Part shown: one piece after another, positions 26,045 to 34,268 of the stretch
How positions within the stretch are numbered: position 1 is the first letter of the stretch
Layout of the letters: every line of letters starts with the position of its first letter
Assembly (NCBI RefSeq): GCF_008360935.1
Contig: NZ_SRXO01000006.1
Location: forward strand, 124,001 to 188,000
Direction of reading: 5' to 3'
DNA length: 64,000 nucleotides
Source: Siccirubricoccus phaeus
GTDB taxonomy: Bacteria; Pseudomonadota; Alphaproteobacteria; Acetobacterales; Acetobacteraceae
Notes under the pieces: generated by a model
Told to the model about the DNA's origin: nothing
The model's database searches: none
What the model saw: the letters and a program-made list of their open reading frames with translations, nothing else
Made by a program: the position numbers and the translations under genes

Positions 26045-26454
26045 CAGCGGCGCCGGACGAGGAAGGGGAGGGCGCAGATCCAAAGGCTGTGCAGCGAGAG
26101 CCGGGCCAGCTCCCGCCCCGTCAATTCGCCCACCTCCTCATCCTCGGGCGGCGGCCAGAAGCCGGGCGACAGGATGTCGAGCAGCAGGACCGCGACAACC
26201 GCAAGGCACAGGCTGACCCATGCCCCGGACAGCATGCCGAGCCTGGGCCGGAGGCCATAGGGCAGGCGCCGCGCCGCCAGGCTCGTGGCGATCCAGCCAT
26301 TCGCCAGCCCACCGGGATTTTCCGCCAGGGCATAGCCAGCCGGGGCGAGCCGGGCCTCTAGAGATGCCGCGAAGGGCGCCCAGGTGATCAGCTCGATCAG
26401 GCTGCTCAGCACGGTGGAGGCCACCCCTGCCCAGAAGCCGGGGACCGGCATCAT
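26044..26454 (-). CDS. small putative membrane protein, unknown function
   Basis: A 136-residue protein without a family I recognise. It opens MMPVPGFWAGVASTVLSSLIELITW (a mildly hydrophobic stretch), has an Ala/Leu/Arg middle, one strong membrane helix (SLCLAVVAVLLLDILSPGF, about 80-100), an acidic loop (PPPEDEEVGELTG) and a second hydrophobic C-terminal segment ending in RRR. It overlaps the ROK kinase stop at one end (ATGA) and the DinB start at the other (ATGA), so it is genuinely translated in the operon. Its role is unknown. Confidence 0.7.
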   Translation of the reverse strand: MMPVPGFWAGVASTVLSSLIELITWAPFAASLEARLAPAGYALAENPGGLANGWIATSLAARRLPYGLRPRLGMLSGAWVSLCLAVVAVLLLDILSPGFWPPPEDEEVGELTGRELARLSLHSLWICALPFLVRRR

Positions 26455-27350
26455 CCCACCCCATCCCAGAGCCGCGCCGCGCCCAGCACGCCGGAGCTGT
26501 CGCCATGCTTCGCCGGCAGCAGCTTCGTCGTCACCACGTCGCTGAACACGAAGCGGCCCCAGCGAAGCGGTACCTCCGCATAGAGATGCGCCATGTTGGA
26601 AAGCCCGCCGCCCAGCACGATGGCATCCGGGTCGAGGATGTTCACCACATGCGCCAGCGCCCGGGCCAGCCGGTCCGCATGCCGTTCCAGCGCCGCCGCG
26701 GCGGCCATGTCGCCGGCGGCGGCGCGGTCGGGCAGGGCGCTGGCGTCGCGGGCGCCCGGCCCATCGGCCTCGGCGGCCAGGGCCGGGCCGCAGAGGAAGG
26801 TCTCGATGCAGCCGCGCTGGCCGCACCAGCAGGCGGGGCCGGGGAATTCCGCCGCATTCATCCAGGGCAGGGGGTTGTGGCCCCATTCGCCGGCGATGCG
26901 GTTCCGCCCCTCCAGCAGCCGCCCGCCGCTCACGATCCCGGCGCCGACGCCGGTGCCGAGGATGACGGCGAAGACCGTGCCGAAGCCGGCGCCGGCGCCA
27001 TCCGCCGCCTCGCTCATCGCCAGGCAATTGGCGTCGTTGGACACGCGCACCTCCCGCCCCAGCCTTGCCGCCAGGTCGCGGTCCAGGCGGCCGCCATTCA
27101 GCCAGGTGGAATTGGCGCCGCGCACCTTCCCGGTGGCGGGGGAGAGGCTGCCGGGGATGCCGATGCCGACCGTGCCGCGCGCGTCCAGCTCCGCCTCCGC
27201 CGCCTCGACCAGCGCCCCGACCAGGCCGATCACGCCATCATAGGCCGGGGGCGTCGGCGCCCGGCGGCGCAGCCGCGCCACCCCGGCGGCGTCCAGCGCC
27301 ACGATCTCCGTCTTGGTCCCGCCGAGGTCGATGCCGATGCGCAGCGTCAT
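26451..27350 (-). CDS. ROK-family sugar kinase
   Basis: A 299-residue ROK kinase, probably phosphorylating fructose, glucose or an N-acetylhexosamine. The phosphate-1 motif is IGIDLGGTKTEI (residues 5-16). The ROK zinc site is complete: GEWGHNPLP followed by CWCGQRGCIETF. The catalytic Asp is in SNDANC, and the adenosine region is PDAIVLGGGLSNM. The ATG at 27350 starts directly before the first strand; longer in-frame readings are Arg/Pro-rich and implausible. It is divergent from the TusA gene by 74 bases and first in an operon with a membrane protein and DinB. Confidence 0.9.
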   Translation of the reverse strand: MTLRIGIDLGGTKTEIVALDAAGVARLRRRAPTPPAYDGVIGLVGALVEAAEAELDARGTVGIGIPGSLSPATGKVRGANSTWLNGGRLDRDLAARLGREVRVSNDANCLAMSEAADGAGAGFGTVFAVILGTGVGAGIVSGGRLLEGRNRIAGEWGHNPLPWMNAAEFPGPACWCGQRGCIETFLCGPALAAEADGPGARDASALPDRAAAGDMAAAAALERHADRLARALAHVVNILDPDAIVLGGGLSNMAHLYAEVPLRWGRFVFSDVVTTKLLPAKHGDSSGVLGAARLWDGVG

Positions 27351-27424
27351 GCCGGGAAATTGCGGTGCCGCCGGCCCTGCCGCAAGCCTTGCGGCGGGGC
27401 CGCCCCGGTGCTGGACTGGCCGCC

Positions 27425-27664
27425 ATGGTGGAAACCCTGCTCGATGTCCGCGGCCTGTCCTGCCCGCTGCCGGTGCTGAAGGCGAACAAGGCGCTGCGCG
27501 GCCTGGCGCCGGGGGCGGAGCTGACGGTGCTGGCGACCGACCCCGCCGCTGCCCGTGACTTCCCCGCCTTCTGCGCCGAGACCGGCCACACCCTGGTGAC
27601 CCAGGCGCAGGAGGGAGAGGTGCTGCGCTTCGTCCTGCGCAAGCGGGCCGAGCCCGCCGCATGA
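27425..27664 (+). CDS. TusA/SirA-family sulfur-carrier protein
   Basis: A 79-residue protein with the SirA-fold signature RGLSCPLPVLKANKAL (Cys near residue 13 in CPxP). The family passes persulfide sulfur for tRNA thiolation, molybdenum cofactor or other sulfur uses. Mo-hydroxylase genes lie 26 kb downstream, but no direct link is shown. It is coupled by ATGA to the HDAC-like gene. Confidence 0.9.
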   Translation: MVETLLDVRGLSCPLPVLKANKALRGLAPGAELTVLATDPAAARDFPAFCAETGHTLVTQAQEGEVLRFVLRKRAEPAA

Positions 27665-28590
27665 GCGTGCTGCTGCTGACCCATCGCGCCTGCCTGCGGC
27701 ATGAGCCGGGGGAGGGGCATCCGGAATCGCCGGACCGGCTGCGCGCCGTGCTGCGCGCCCTGGACGACGAGGAATTCGCCGAGCTGATCCGCGGCGAGGC
27801 GCCGGAGGCGACGGCGGAGCAGCTCGCCCTGGCGCATCCGGCGGAGTATGTGGCGGCGATCCTCGGCATCCGCCCGGCGGAGGGCGAGACGGTGCCGCTG
27901 GATGCCGACACGCTGATGAGCCATGGCAGCGCCGAGGCCGCCTCCCGCGCCGCCGGCGCCGCGGTGGCGGCGGTGGATGCGGTAATGCGCGGCGAGGTCC
28001 GCCGCGCCTTCTGCGCCGTGCGCCCGCCCGGCCACCATGCCGAGCCGCGCCGGCCCATGGGCTTCTGCTTCTTCTCCAGCGCCGTCATCGCGGCGCGGCA
28101 GGCGCAGCGGGCACATGGCGCGGCACGTGTCGCGATCCTCGATTTCGACGTGCATCACGGCAATGGCAGCCAGGCCTGCGTGGAGGACGATGCGAGCATC
28201 CTCTACGCCTCCTCCCACCAATTCCCGCTCTACCCCGGCACCGGGGCGGCGCGGGAGCGGGGGGTGGGCAATGTGTTCAACGCCCCGCTGCGGCCGGGCG
28301 CGGATGGCGAGGCCTTCCGCGCCGCCTGGGCGGCGGAGCTGCTGCCGGCGGTGGAGGGTTTCGCGCCGGAGCTGGTGGTGGTCTCCGCCGGCTTCGACGC
28401 GCATGCCCGCGACCCGCTGGCCCAGCTACGGGTGCGGGAGGCGGATTTCGCCTGGCTGACCGCGGAGATCTGCGCCCTGGCGGAGCGGCATTGCCGCGGC
28501 CGCGTGGTGAGCCTGCTGGAAGGCGGCTACGATCTGGAGGCGCTGGCGGCCAGCGCGGCGGCGCATGTGCGGGTGCTGCTGCGCGCCTGA
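27661..28590 (+). CDS. histone-deacetylase-family amidohydrolase (class II/AcuC-like)
   Basis: A 309-residue zinc deacetylase-fold enzyme. It has HPESPDRLRAV near residue 20, the active-site pair RPPGHHAEP, zinc ligands in LDFDVHHGNG and SAGFDAHARD, and a C-terminal EGGYDLEAL with the transition-state tyrosine. Bacterial members deacetylate acetylpolyamines or acetyl-lysine. The overlap with TusA suggests co-expression, the functional reason for which is not evident. Confidence 0.92.
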   Translation: MSVLLLTHRACLRHEPGEGHPESPDRLRAVLRALDDEEFAELIRGEAPEATAEQLALAHPAEYVAAILGIRPAEGETVPLDADTLMSHGSAEAASRAAGAAVAAVDAVMRGEVRRAFCAVRPPGHHAEPRRPMGFCFFSSAVIAARQAQRAHGAARVAILDFDVHHGNGSQACVEDDASILYASSHQFPLYPGTGAARERGVGNVFNAPLRPGADGEAFRAAWAAELLPAVEGFAPELVVVSAGFDAHARDPLAQLRVREADFAWLTAEICALAERHCRGRVVSLLEGGYDLEALAASAAAHVRVLLRA

Positions 28591-28611
28591 CGGTGTTTCG
28601 CGGGTGGACAG

Positions 28612-28660
28612 CCACCCCCACCCCAGCCCTCCCCCTCCAGCGGGGGAGGTCAGGGTGGGG
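28612..28660. terminator. Bidirectional GC-rich terminator-like palindrome
   Basis: CCCCACCC-CAG-CCCTCCCCC pairs with GGGGGAGG-TCA-GGGTGGGG around a short TCCAGC loop. It lies between the convergent HDAC-like and PPOX-like genes. Confidence 0.6.
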
Positions 28661-28695
28661 ATGGCATATGGGGTGGTGGGGGCGACCGCGCCCGC

Positions 28696-29211
28696 TCAGC
28701 CCGCCTTCTTGTTGAGATCCACCTTGTCATTCGCCCCCGGATGCGGCGGCTGGCCGGTGGTGACGGCCTTCAGATAGCCATAGGCGTGCACCAGCGTGCT
28801 GCTCGGCGCATCCCAGTATTCCGCGCCCTCGCAGTCCACGCGGATCAGCGCCACCTTCGGGTCCTCGGCGCCACCGGGGAACCAGACGCGCAGCGGCTCC
28901 GACCAGAGCTGCTTCTGCTTCGCGGGATCCTTCACCACCTCCGCCGTGCCGTAGATGGAGACGTAATTCTGGCCGCGCGGATCGGCATAGGCCAGCAGCA
29001 CGCGGCCATCCTCCGCCGTCTCCCCGGTGACCGGCGCGCCGGCGGTGGCGAAGAACCACAGCACGCCGTCGAATTCGCGGTTGACCGCGCGCATCGGGCG
29101 GCCGCGGAAGCGGCCCTCGCTGTCCTGCGTCACCATCATGGCGACTTCGACATCCTTGATCATGTCCCAGACCTTGCGCTTGGCCTCGGCATCGCTGCGG
29201 GTTTGCACCAT
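28696..29211 (-). CDS. pyridoxamine-5'-phosphate-oxidase-fold protein (general stress protein 26-like)
   Basis: A 171-residue split-barrel flavin-binding-fold protein. Features are VEVAMMVTQDSEGRFRGRPM, WFFATAGAPV, LAYADPRGQNYVSIYGTAEVV and LWSEPLRVWFPGGAEDPKVALIRV, as in the general-stress-protein group. GAGGAG precedes the ATG at 29211. It probably binds FMN or F420. Upstream in-frame sequence to 29451 lies over a repeat and is excluded. Confidence 0.88.
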   Translation of the reverse strand: MVQTRSDAEAKRKVWDMIKDVEVAMMVTQDSEGRFRGRPMRAVNREFDGVLWFFATAGAPVTGETAEDGRVLLAYADPRGQNYVSIYGTAEVVKDPAKQKQLWSEPLRVWFPGGAEDPKVALIRVDCEGAEYWDAPSSTLVHAYGYLKAVTTGQPPHPGANDKVDLNKKAG

Positions 29212-29329
29212 CGCGGGCTCCTCTCGCTTTCGGGCAGCAACGGGGGGCCGCGGGCGTGGTTGCACCGAAGGGGAAGATCGGGGCGCTGCCGTTGCCGGCT
29301 GTGCCGCCAACCCCGCTTTGGGATCAGGA

Positions 29330-29454
29330 CCTGGCCCGGACCCCGATGTGAGGTTCAGGCCCGTGGGTTGAACCAGCCGGGGCGGGGTCCGGAGGGAGGC
29401 CTTGCCCGTGGCGGGGGGGGGCGGCATCGCTGCAACGGGCAAAGCCCCCAACGC
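29330..29454. repeat. Type-D GC palindrome cluster
   Basis: It holds GGACCCCG and CGGGGTCC arms, a GGTTCA...TGAACC inverted pair, and CTTGCCCGT ... ACGGGCAAAG. It lies in the 346-base gap between the PPOX gene and the Bug receptor and continues into the type-B element B1. No gene is seen here. Confidence 0.5.
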
Positions 29455-29455
29455 C

Positions 29456-29560
29456 TAGAGCGTGATCGGTTGAGGTCGAATCGACCGAAACCGTGAATCA
29501 CGCGACCGAACAATGAGCTAGAGCGGGGCGGGTGAGCGCAGCTCAACCGATCCCGCTCTA
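29456..29560 (+). repeat. Type-B 105-bp double-hairpin element, copy B1
   Basis: It runs from TAGAGC to GCTCTA with a CTAGAGC junction near its middle dividing two hairpins. It is identical base for base (105/105) to the reverse complement of B2 at 50659-50763. Its last three bases on the plus strand (CTA) are the TAG stop of the minus-strand Bug receptor gene. Confidence 0.9.
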
Positions 29561-30553
29561 GTCCAGCGTGATCCCCGCCGCCGCGATCACCGGCCGCCAC
29601 AGCGCCACTTCCGCCTGCATCCGCCGCGCCAGGTCCTGCGGCGTGCCGCCCAGGATGCGGGAGCCCAATGCGCTCTGCATCGCCTTGATCTCGGGCTTGT
29701 CCAGGAAGCGGTTGGCCGCCTCGTTCACCTTCTGCACGATTCCGGCAGGCAGCCCCGGCGGGCCGAGGATCGCCGTCCAGCCCAGCGCCTCGAAGCCCGG
29801 CAGCCCCTGGGAGGCGATGGGCTCCGCTCCCGGCAGCGCCTCCAGCCTCTCCGTCGCGGCGACGCCGAGGGCGCGGACCGTCCCCGCCTGGATATGCGCC
29901 TGGTAGGCCGGCACCAGGTCGATCGAGACCTCCACCACGCCGCTCAGCAGCCCCGTCGCCGCCGTGGCGCCGCCGCGGAAGGGCACGATGGTGAACTCGA
30001 TCCCCGCCCGCCGCTGCAGCAGCTCCGCCGCCAGGTGGCCGAGCGCGCCGGTCGCCGGCACGCCGCAATTGATCTTCCCCGGATTGGCCCGGGCATAGGC
30101 GAACATCTCCGCCAGCGAGGCATAGGGCGCGTCCCGCCGTGCGACGACGATCACCGGCAGGTCGGAGAGCAGCGCGACCGGCGTGAGATCGGTGAGCGGG
30201 TTGTAGGGCATGGTCCGGAACAGCAGCATGTTCGTCGAGACCGGGCCGTTGGTGGTGACCAGCAACATCTGCCCGTCCGGCTCCGCCCGCACCACCAGAT
30301 GGGTGCCGACATTGCCATTGGCGCCGCCGCGATTGTCCACGACGAAGCTCTGTCCGAAAGCCGCCGAGAGGTGCTGCGCCAGGGGCCGGCCGATGACATC
30401 GGCGGAGCCGCCGGGGACGAAGGGCACCACCAGCGCCACCGCGCGGCTGGGCCAGGGTTGCGGCGAGCCGGGCTGCGCCAGGGCCGGCAGGGCGGCGGCG
30501 AGGCCGAGCCCGGTGCCGAAGGCGCCGAGGCCGCGGCGCGTGATCTCCCCCAT
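29558..30553 (-). CDS. Bug/TctC-family periplasmic solute receptor
   Basis: A 331-residue receptor of the tripartite tricarboxylate transporter type, binding a carboxylate or aromatic acid. Its signal peptide has a twin-arginine-like start (ITRRGLGAFG) and cleavage after ALA near residue 27. The Bug signatures are VVPFVPGGSADVIGR and DNRGGANGNVGT; PFRGGATAATGLLSG and SQGLPGFEALGW follow. GGGAGGG stands before the ATG at 30553. The TctA/TctB membrane subunits are not nearby, usual for these amplified receptors. The TAG stop is donated by repeat B1. Confidence 0.93.
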   Translation of the reverse strand: MGEITRRGLGAFGTGLGLAAALPALAQPGSPQPWPSRAVALVVPFVPGGSADVIGRPLAQHLSAAFGQSFVVDNRGGANGNVGTHLVVRAEPDGQMLLVTTNGPVSTNMLLFRTMPYNPLTDLTPVALLSDLPVIVVARRDAPYASLAEMFAYARANPGKINCGVPATGALGHLAAELLQRRAGIEFTIVPFRGGATAATGLLSGVVEVSIDLVPAYQAHIQAGTVRALGVAATERLEALPGAEPIASQGLPGFEALGWTAILGPPGLPAGIVQKVNEAANRFLDKPEIKAMQSALGSRILGGTPQDLARRMQAEVALWRPVIAAAGITLD

Positions 30554-30762
30554 GGCGATCCCTCCCTTGTGTTGCGTTTCCGTGCCCGGGGCCGATTGCG
30601 GAACGGCGAGGGTCGCTCTGGCGGGTCCTTGCGGCGGCCGGGTTCGGCAGCCGGCCCGCCGCGGCAACCTGCCCTGGCCGCGCCGTTGCGGCGGTGCCGC
30701 AACCCTGCCCAGTGCGAAGAATTCCCCGTCGGGCCTCCGCCTCTCCCACTCCTCAACAGGTC

Positions 30763-31620
30763 CTATTCCGCGAAATAGAGGCGCATCGGCGTATCGCCGG
30801 TGATCTGCCGGCGCAGCGCGGCATCCGGTACCCAGTCACGCAGCGCGGTGATGGTGTCGGCATAGGTGACGCGGCCCTCGAAGGCGGCGAAGGGCCAGTC
30901 GCTGCCCCAGACCAGCCGTTCCCCGCCGGCGACGGCGAGCAGCGCCCTGGCATGCGCCCGCGCCGCCTCCGGCGAGGCGACGCGGAAGCCGGCGGAAAGC
31001 TTCACCCAGGTGCGGCCGCGCTCGACCGCCGCGAGCATCGCCCGGAAGCCGGGGCAGTTCACGCCCTGCGCCGGATCGGGATGGCCCATATGGTCGATGA
31101 CGAGCTTCACCCCGGCCTCCTCCATCGCCGCGATGATGTCCGGCAGCATCGGGCTGCCGACCAGGGTGTGCACATGCCAGCCCAGGTCGCGCACGCGGCG
31201 CAGCAGCAGCCGGTATTCGGCGGAGCGCAGATCGGGCGGGTTGGGCACGCGGCGGAAGAACAGGCGGATGCCGACGATGCCGTCCGCCTTCATCCGCTCC
31301 ATGGTGTAGAGATCCGTCTCCGGCCGCAGGAAGACGGTGCCGCGCAGCCGCTTATGCCGGCGCAGGGAACGGACGGTGTAGTCGTGGTAGTCGCCATGGA
31401 GGCTGGCGGCGGCGACCACGCCGAAGCCGACGCCATGCGCATCCATGACCGAGAGGAATTGCTCGGCCGTCGCATCCTCCGGCGGGTGGTGCCAGGCCCA
31501 GCCGGTGAGGGGCATGTCCCGCAGGTAGAGGTGGAAGTGGGTGTCGACGAGCGGCGTGTCCTGCGCCGGGCCAGGGGCCCGGGCGGAGTCCGCGGCGGCC
31601 GCTGATGGGCTCTGAGCCAT
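30763..31620 (-). CDS. amidohydrolase-family TIM-barrel metal hydrolase
   Basis: A 285-residue amidohydrolase_2-type enzyme (2-pyrone-4,6-dicarboxylate lactonase/ACMSD group). The HxH metal motif is VDTHFHLYL near residue 25. Later landmarks are HVHTLVG, LVIDHMGHPDP, VKLSAGFRVA and the terminal LVWGSDWPF with the catalytic aspartate. GGGAGGAA precedes the ATG at 31620. It is upstream of the Bug receptor on the same strand (209-base gap), suggesting uptake plus hydrolysis or decarboxylation of one aromatic-ring-cleavage acid; this is inference. Confidence 0.88.
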   Translation of the reverse strand: MAQSPSAAAADSARAPGPAQDTPLVDTHFHLYLRDMPLTGWAWHHPPEDATAEQFLSVMDAHGVGFGVVAAASLHGDYHDYTVRSLRRHKRLRGTVFLRPETDLYTMERMKADGIVGIRLFFRRVPNPPDLRSAEYRLLLRRVRDLGWHVHTLVGSPMLPDIIAAMEEAGVKLVIDHMGHPDPAQGVNCPGFRAMLAAVERGRTWVKLSAGFRVASPEAARAHARALLAVAGGERLVWGSDWPFAAFEGRVTYADTITALRDWVPDAALRRQITGDTPMRLYFAE

Positions 31621-31782
31621 GCGGTTCCTCCCTTCGTCCGCCTGCGGCGGCGCGTTGCGGGAAGCATAGGCGCGGGGCGATGGCGGGGGCAATCCGGGCC
31701 GGAACGGGGCTTCGCCCCCCTTGCCCCACCAGAGGACCTCGGTGAGAGTCGGCAGGTTCAAACCTCAGGTCCCAAACTCAGA

Positions 31783-31892
31783 CCGGGGTCCGGGGGGTGG
31801 TCCACCCCCCGGCGGGGTCCAGGGGCAGAGCCCCTGGCGGGGGTTGGGGGGCGGAGCCCCCAATCAGCAAGGTTCGGGGGCGGAGCCCCCAA
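31783..31892. repeat. Type-D GC-hairpin cluster (four hairpins)
   Basis: Starting from CGGGGTCCGGGG, hairpins follow at 31790-31811 (CCGGGGGGTGG/CCACCCCCCGG), 31820-31836 (CAGGGGC/GCCCCTG), 31844-31863 (TTGGGGGGC/GCCCCCAA) and 31874-31892 (GGGGGC-GGA-GCCCCC). They fill the gap after the minus-strand hydrolase gene, upstream of the amidohydrolase gene. No gene is present. Confidence 0.7.
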
Positions 31893-31896
31893 CCAG

Positions 31897-32658
31897 TCAA
31901 CACGCCCGGGCGAAGGCAACCAGCGCCGCTGCCGTCGCCTCGGGCTGTTCCGGCAGCAGGGCGTGGCCGGCATCGGGCACCACCATCAGCTCCGCCCGGG
32001 CGCCGATCAGGCGGCGCAATTCCGCTTCGGTCGGCACCGGGGCGATGGTGTCCTGGGCTGCTGCGACATAGAGCGTCTGCACCCGGTCGGCCACGCGCTT
32101 CCAGGCCTCGTCCGTCGCCGCCGTCGCCGCCCGCTGCATGTGCGCCACCGGCGGATGCCAGCCGCTGAGCCAGACCCGCGCATCATGTCCCGGCGCGAAA
32201 TAGCCGCGCTGCAGGTGGCGCAGCCGCTCCGCTTCCGGCAGGGCGGGGTCGAAGCTACCATCGATGGCGGCGCGGATGTCAGGCGCCGCCTTCACCCCGA
32301 TCGAGGCTGCCAGCAGCACCACGCCCCGCACCAGTCCCGGCTGCGAGGCCGCCAGCGCCCGCGCCACCCAATTGCCGAAGGCATGCCCCGCCACCACCGC
32401 CGGCCCGGGCAGCGCCGCCGCCGCATCCGCCGCCAGGTCGTAGAGCGTCAACCCCTCCATGGGGCCCTGGGAGGCACCGATGCCGCGCGGCTCCGGCCGG
32501 ATCACCCGGAAGCCGGCGGCGGCGACCAGCGGCGCGACCGCGGCGAAATCCTCCGCGCCCCGGCCCAGCGAGGGCAGCAGCAGCACGGGCGGGCCCTCGC
32601 CCTCCTCCAGCACCTCGATGCGCGCCTCGCCCCGGGCGAGGATGCGGCGTTCGGCCAT
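31897..32658 (-). CDS. alpha/beta-hydrolase-fold protein with alanine at the nucleophile position
   Basis: A 253-residue alpha/beta-hydrolase-fold protein. The core strand-turn PPVLLLPSLGRGAEDF and PEPRGIGASQGP match the MhpC-like group, and PDAGHALLPEQPE gives the usual late histidine. The nucleophile elbow reads GHAFGN: the serine of GHSxG is alanine (codon GCC). DTIAPVP could supply the acid. GGAGGAG precedes the ATG at 32658. Either the enzyme uses another chemistry, is a cofactor-free oxygenase or lyase-like member, or is catalytically dead. It is divergent from the protocatechuate dioxygenase pair. Confidence 0.82.
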   Translation of the reverse strand: MAERRILARGEARIEVLEEGEGPPVLLLPSLGRGAEDFAAVAPLVAAAGFRVIRPEPRGIGASQGPMEGLTLYDLAADAAAALPGPAVVAGHAFGNWVARALAASQPGLVRGVVLLAASIGVKAAPDIRAAIDGSFDPALPEAERLRHLQRGYFAPGHDARVWLSGWHPPVAHMQRAATAATDEAWKRVADRVQTLYVAAAQDTIAPVPTEAELRRLIGARAELMVVPDAGHALLPEQPEATAAALVAFARAC

Positions 32659-32864
32659 TTCGGTCTCCTCCCGCCTTCCGGCGCGTGGTGCGGCTGGCCG
32701 GAAAGGCCAGGCGTCACCATCCGCCGGCAAGCTGAATCCCGGACCAGCCTAGCCCAGCCAGGTCGACGGGGCGCGGGTTCCGGCCGGCGGGGGCCCCGGC
32801 ATCCCGCCCGCCCCTGGCAATGCGCCGCGCCAGGGCGGTAGCATCGCCGCCGGAGGGAAACGCC

Positions 32865-33575
32865 ATGGACAGCCTGCCCGACCGCTTCGACCCCTGGCCG
32901 CCCGGCGTCCAGCCCGTGGTGCCGACGCCAGGCTACCCCGGCACCTTCACCCACAGCCCCGCCGAGGCGCCGATCCGCCGCCCGGCCGGCCGCGGCCAGT
33001 TCACCGGCCCGCTCGACCTCGACCGCAAGCTGCCCTGCGACGAGATGAACCTGGCCACGCCCAACCCCGGCAGGCCAGCCATCGGCCAGCTCATCCACAT
33101 CGCCGGCCGCATCCTGGACGAGGATGGCCGCCCGGTCCGCGGCGCCGTGGTGGAGCTGTGGCAGGCCAATGCCGCCGGCCGCTATTTCCATCCGAATGAC
33201 ACCACGCGGGACGCGCCGCTGGACCCGAATTTCATCGGCAATGGCCGGGTGCGGACGGATGCGGAAGGCGGCTTCGGCTTCTTCACCGTGAAGCCCGGCG
33301 CCTATCCGGTGCCGACGAAGGAGGTGTGGTGGCGGCCGCCGCATGTGCATTTCTCGGTCATCGGCCCGGCCAGCCTCAGCCGGCTGGTGACGCAGATGTT
33401 CTTCCCCGGCGAGCCGCTGAACCCCTTCGACCACATCTTCATGGCGGTGCCGGAGGCGGCGGCGCGGCAGCGGCTGCTCGCCACCGCCCTGCCGCCGGCC
33501 GAGGTGGGGGCCGGCTGGCTCGGCTTCCGCCATGACATCGTGCTGCGCGGCCGGGCGGCGACGCCGCCATGCTGA
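32865..33575 (+). CDS. pcaH: protocatechuate 3,4-dioxygenase beta subunit-like intradiol dioxygenase
   Basis: A 236-residue Fe(III) intradiol ring-cleavage subunit. All four iron ligands are in place: Y107 (GRYFHPND), Y147 (GAYPVP), H160 and H162 (PPHVHFSV), at nearly the same numbers as in the known beta subunit (Y108, Y147, H160, H162 when numbered from one). LPCDEMNL and GNGRVRTDAEGGFGF are family features. GGAGG precedes the ATG at 32865. The stop overlaps the alpha-subunit start by seven bases. Later beta-ketoadipate pathway genes are not adjacent, so a substituted protocatechuate is possible. Confidence 0.92.
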   Translation: MDSLPDRFDPWPPGVQPVVPTPGYPGTFTHSPAEAPIRRPAGRGQFTGPLDLDRKLPCDEMNLATPNPGRPAIGQLIHIAGRILDEDGRPVRGAVVELWQANAAGRYFHPNDTTRDAPLDPNFIGNGRVRTDAEGGFGFFTVKPGAYPVPTKEVWWRPPHVHFSVIGPASLSRLVTQMFFPGEPLNPFDHIFMAVPEAAARQRLLATALPPAEVGAGWLGFRHDIVLRGRAATPPC

Positions 33576-34177
33576 AGCCCAACGCGCCCCTGCTGCCCAC
33601 CCCCTCCCAGACCATCGGGCCGTTCTTTCCGCAGACCTTCTTCCAGGCCGGCGACAACGACCTGACGCGCGTTTCCGCCGCGGCGGCGCCGAGCACGCGC
33701 GGCGAGCGCATCCTGCTGCGCGGGGTGGTGCGGCGGGAGGGGGGCATTCCTTGCGTGAACGCCATCCTGGAAGCCTGGCAGGCCGATGCCGCCGGCCGCT
33801 TCCGCCACCCGAAGGACCCGGAATGCGCGCTGGCGGATCCGGATTTCCTCGGCTGGGGCCGCGCCTGGACCGATGCCGCGGGCGGCTATGAATTCCATAC
33901 CCTGCTGCCCGGCGGCTTCACCGATGCCGCCGGCCCCCGCGCCCCGCATATCGAGCTGGCGGTGATGGCGAGCGGGCTGATGCGCACCCTCTTCACCACT
34001 GTCTTCTTCCCGGATTTCCCCGGCCCGAACGAAGCGGACCCGGTGCTGGCCGCGGTGCCGGCGGCGCGCCGCCCCCTGCTGCTGGCGCAGCCGGATGGCG
34101 AGGCGGCGGGCTGCCGCGCCTTCCGCTTCGACCTGCAATTGCGCGGCGGGGCGGAGACGCCCTTCTTCGTCGAGTAG
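33569..34177 (+). CDS. pcaG: protocatechuate 3,4-dioxygenase alpha subunit-like protein
   Basis: A 202-residue alpha subunit, which forms the substrate pocket but carries no iron. It has the typical TPSQTIGPFF start, ILEAWQADAAGRFRHP (Phe where the beta subunit has the ligand Tyr) and RAPHIELAVMASGLM (HIE in place of HxH), and the TVFFPDFPGPNEADPVL region. It starts within the last codons of the beta gene (ATGCTGA), so the two are translated together. Confidence 0.92.
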   Translation: MLKPNAPLLPTPSQTIGPFFPQTFFQAGDNDLTRVSAAAAPSTRGERILLRGVVRREGGIPCVNAILEAWQADAAGRFRHPKDPECALADPDFLGWGRAWTDAAGGYEFHTLLPGGFTDAAGPRAPHIELAVMASGLMRTLFTTVFFPDFPGPNEADPVLAAVPAARRPLLLAQPDGEAAGCRAFRFDLQLRGGAETPFFVE

Positions 34178-34268
34178 CGTCTCAGGCCGGAGGGTCGCGC
34201 CGCTGCGGCGCGCTGGCTTGCGTCGGGCGGCCAGCCATGCGGTAGTGCCCGCAAGCAGGAGCGGGAGG

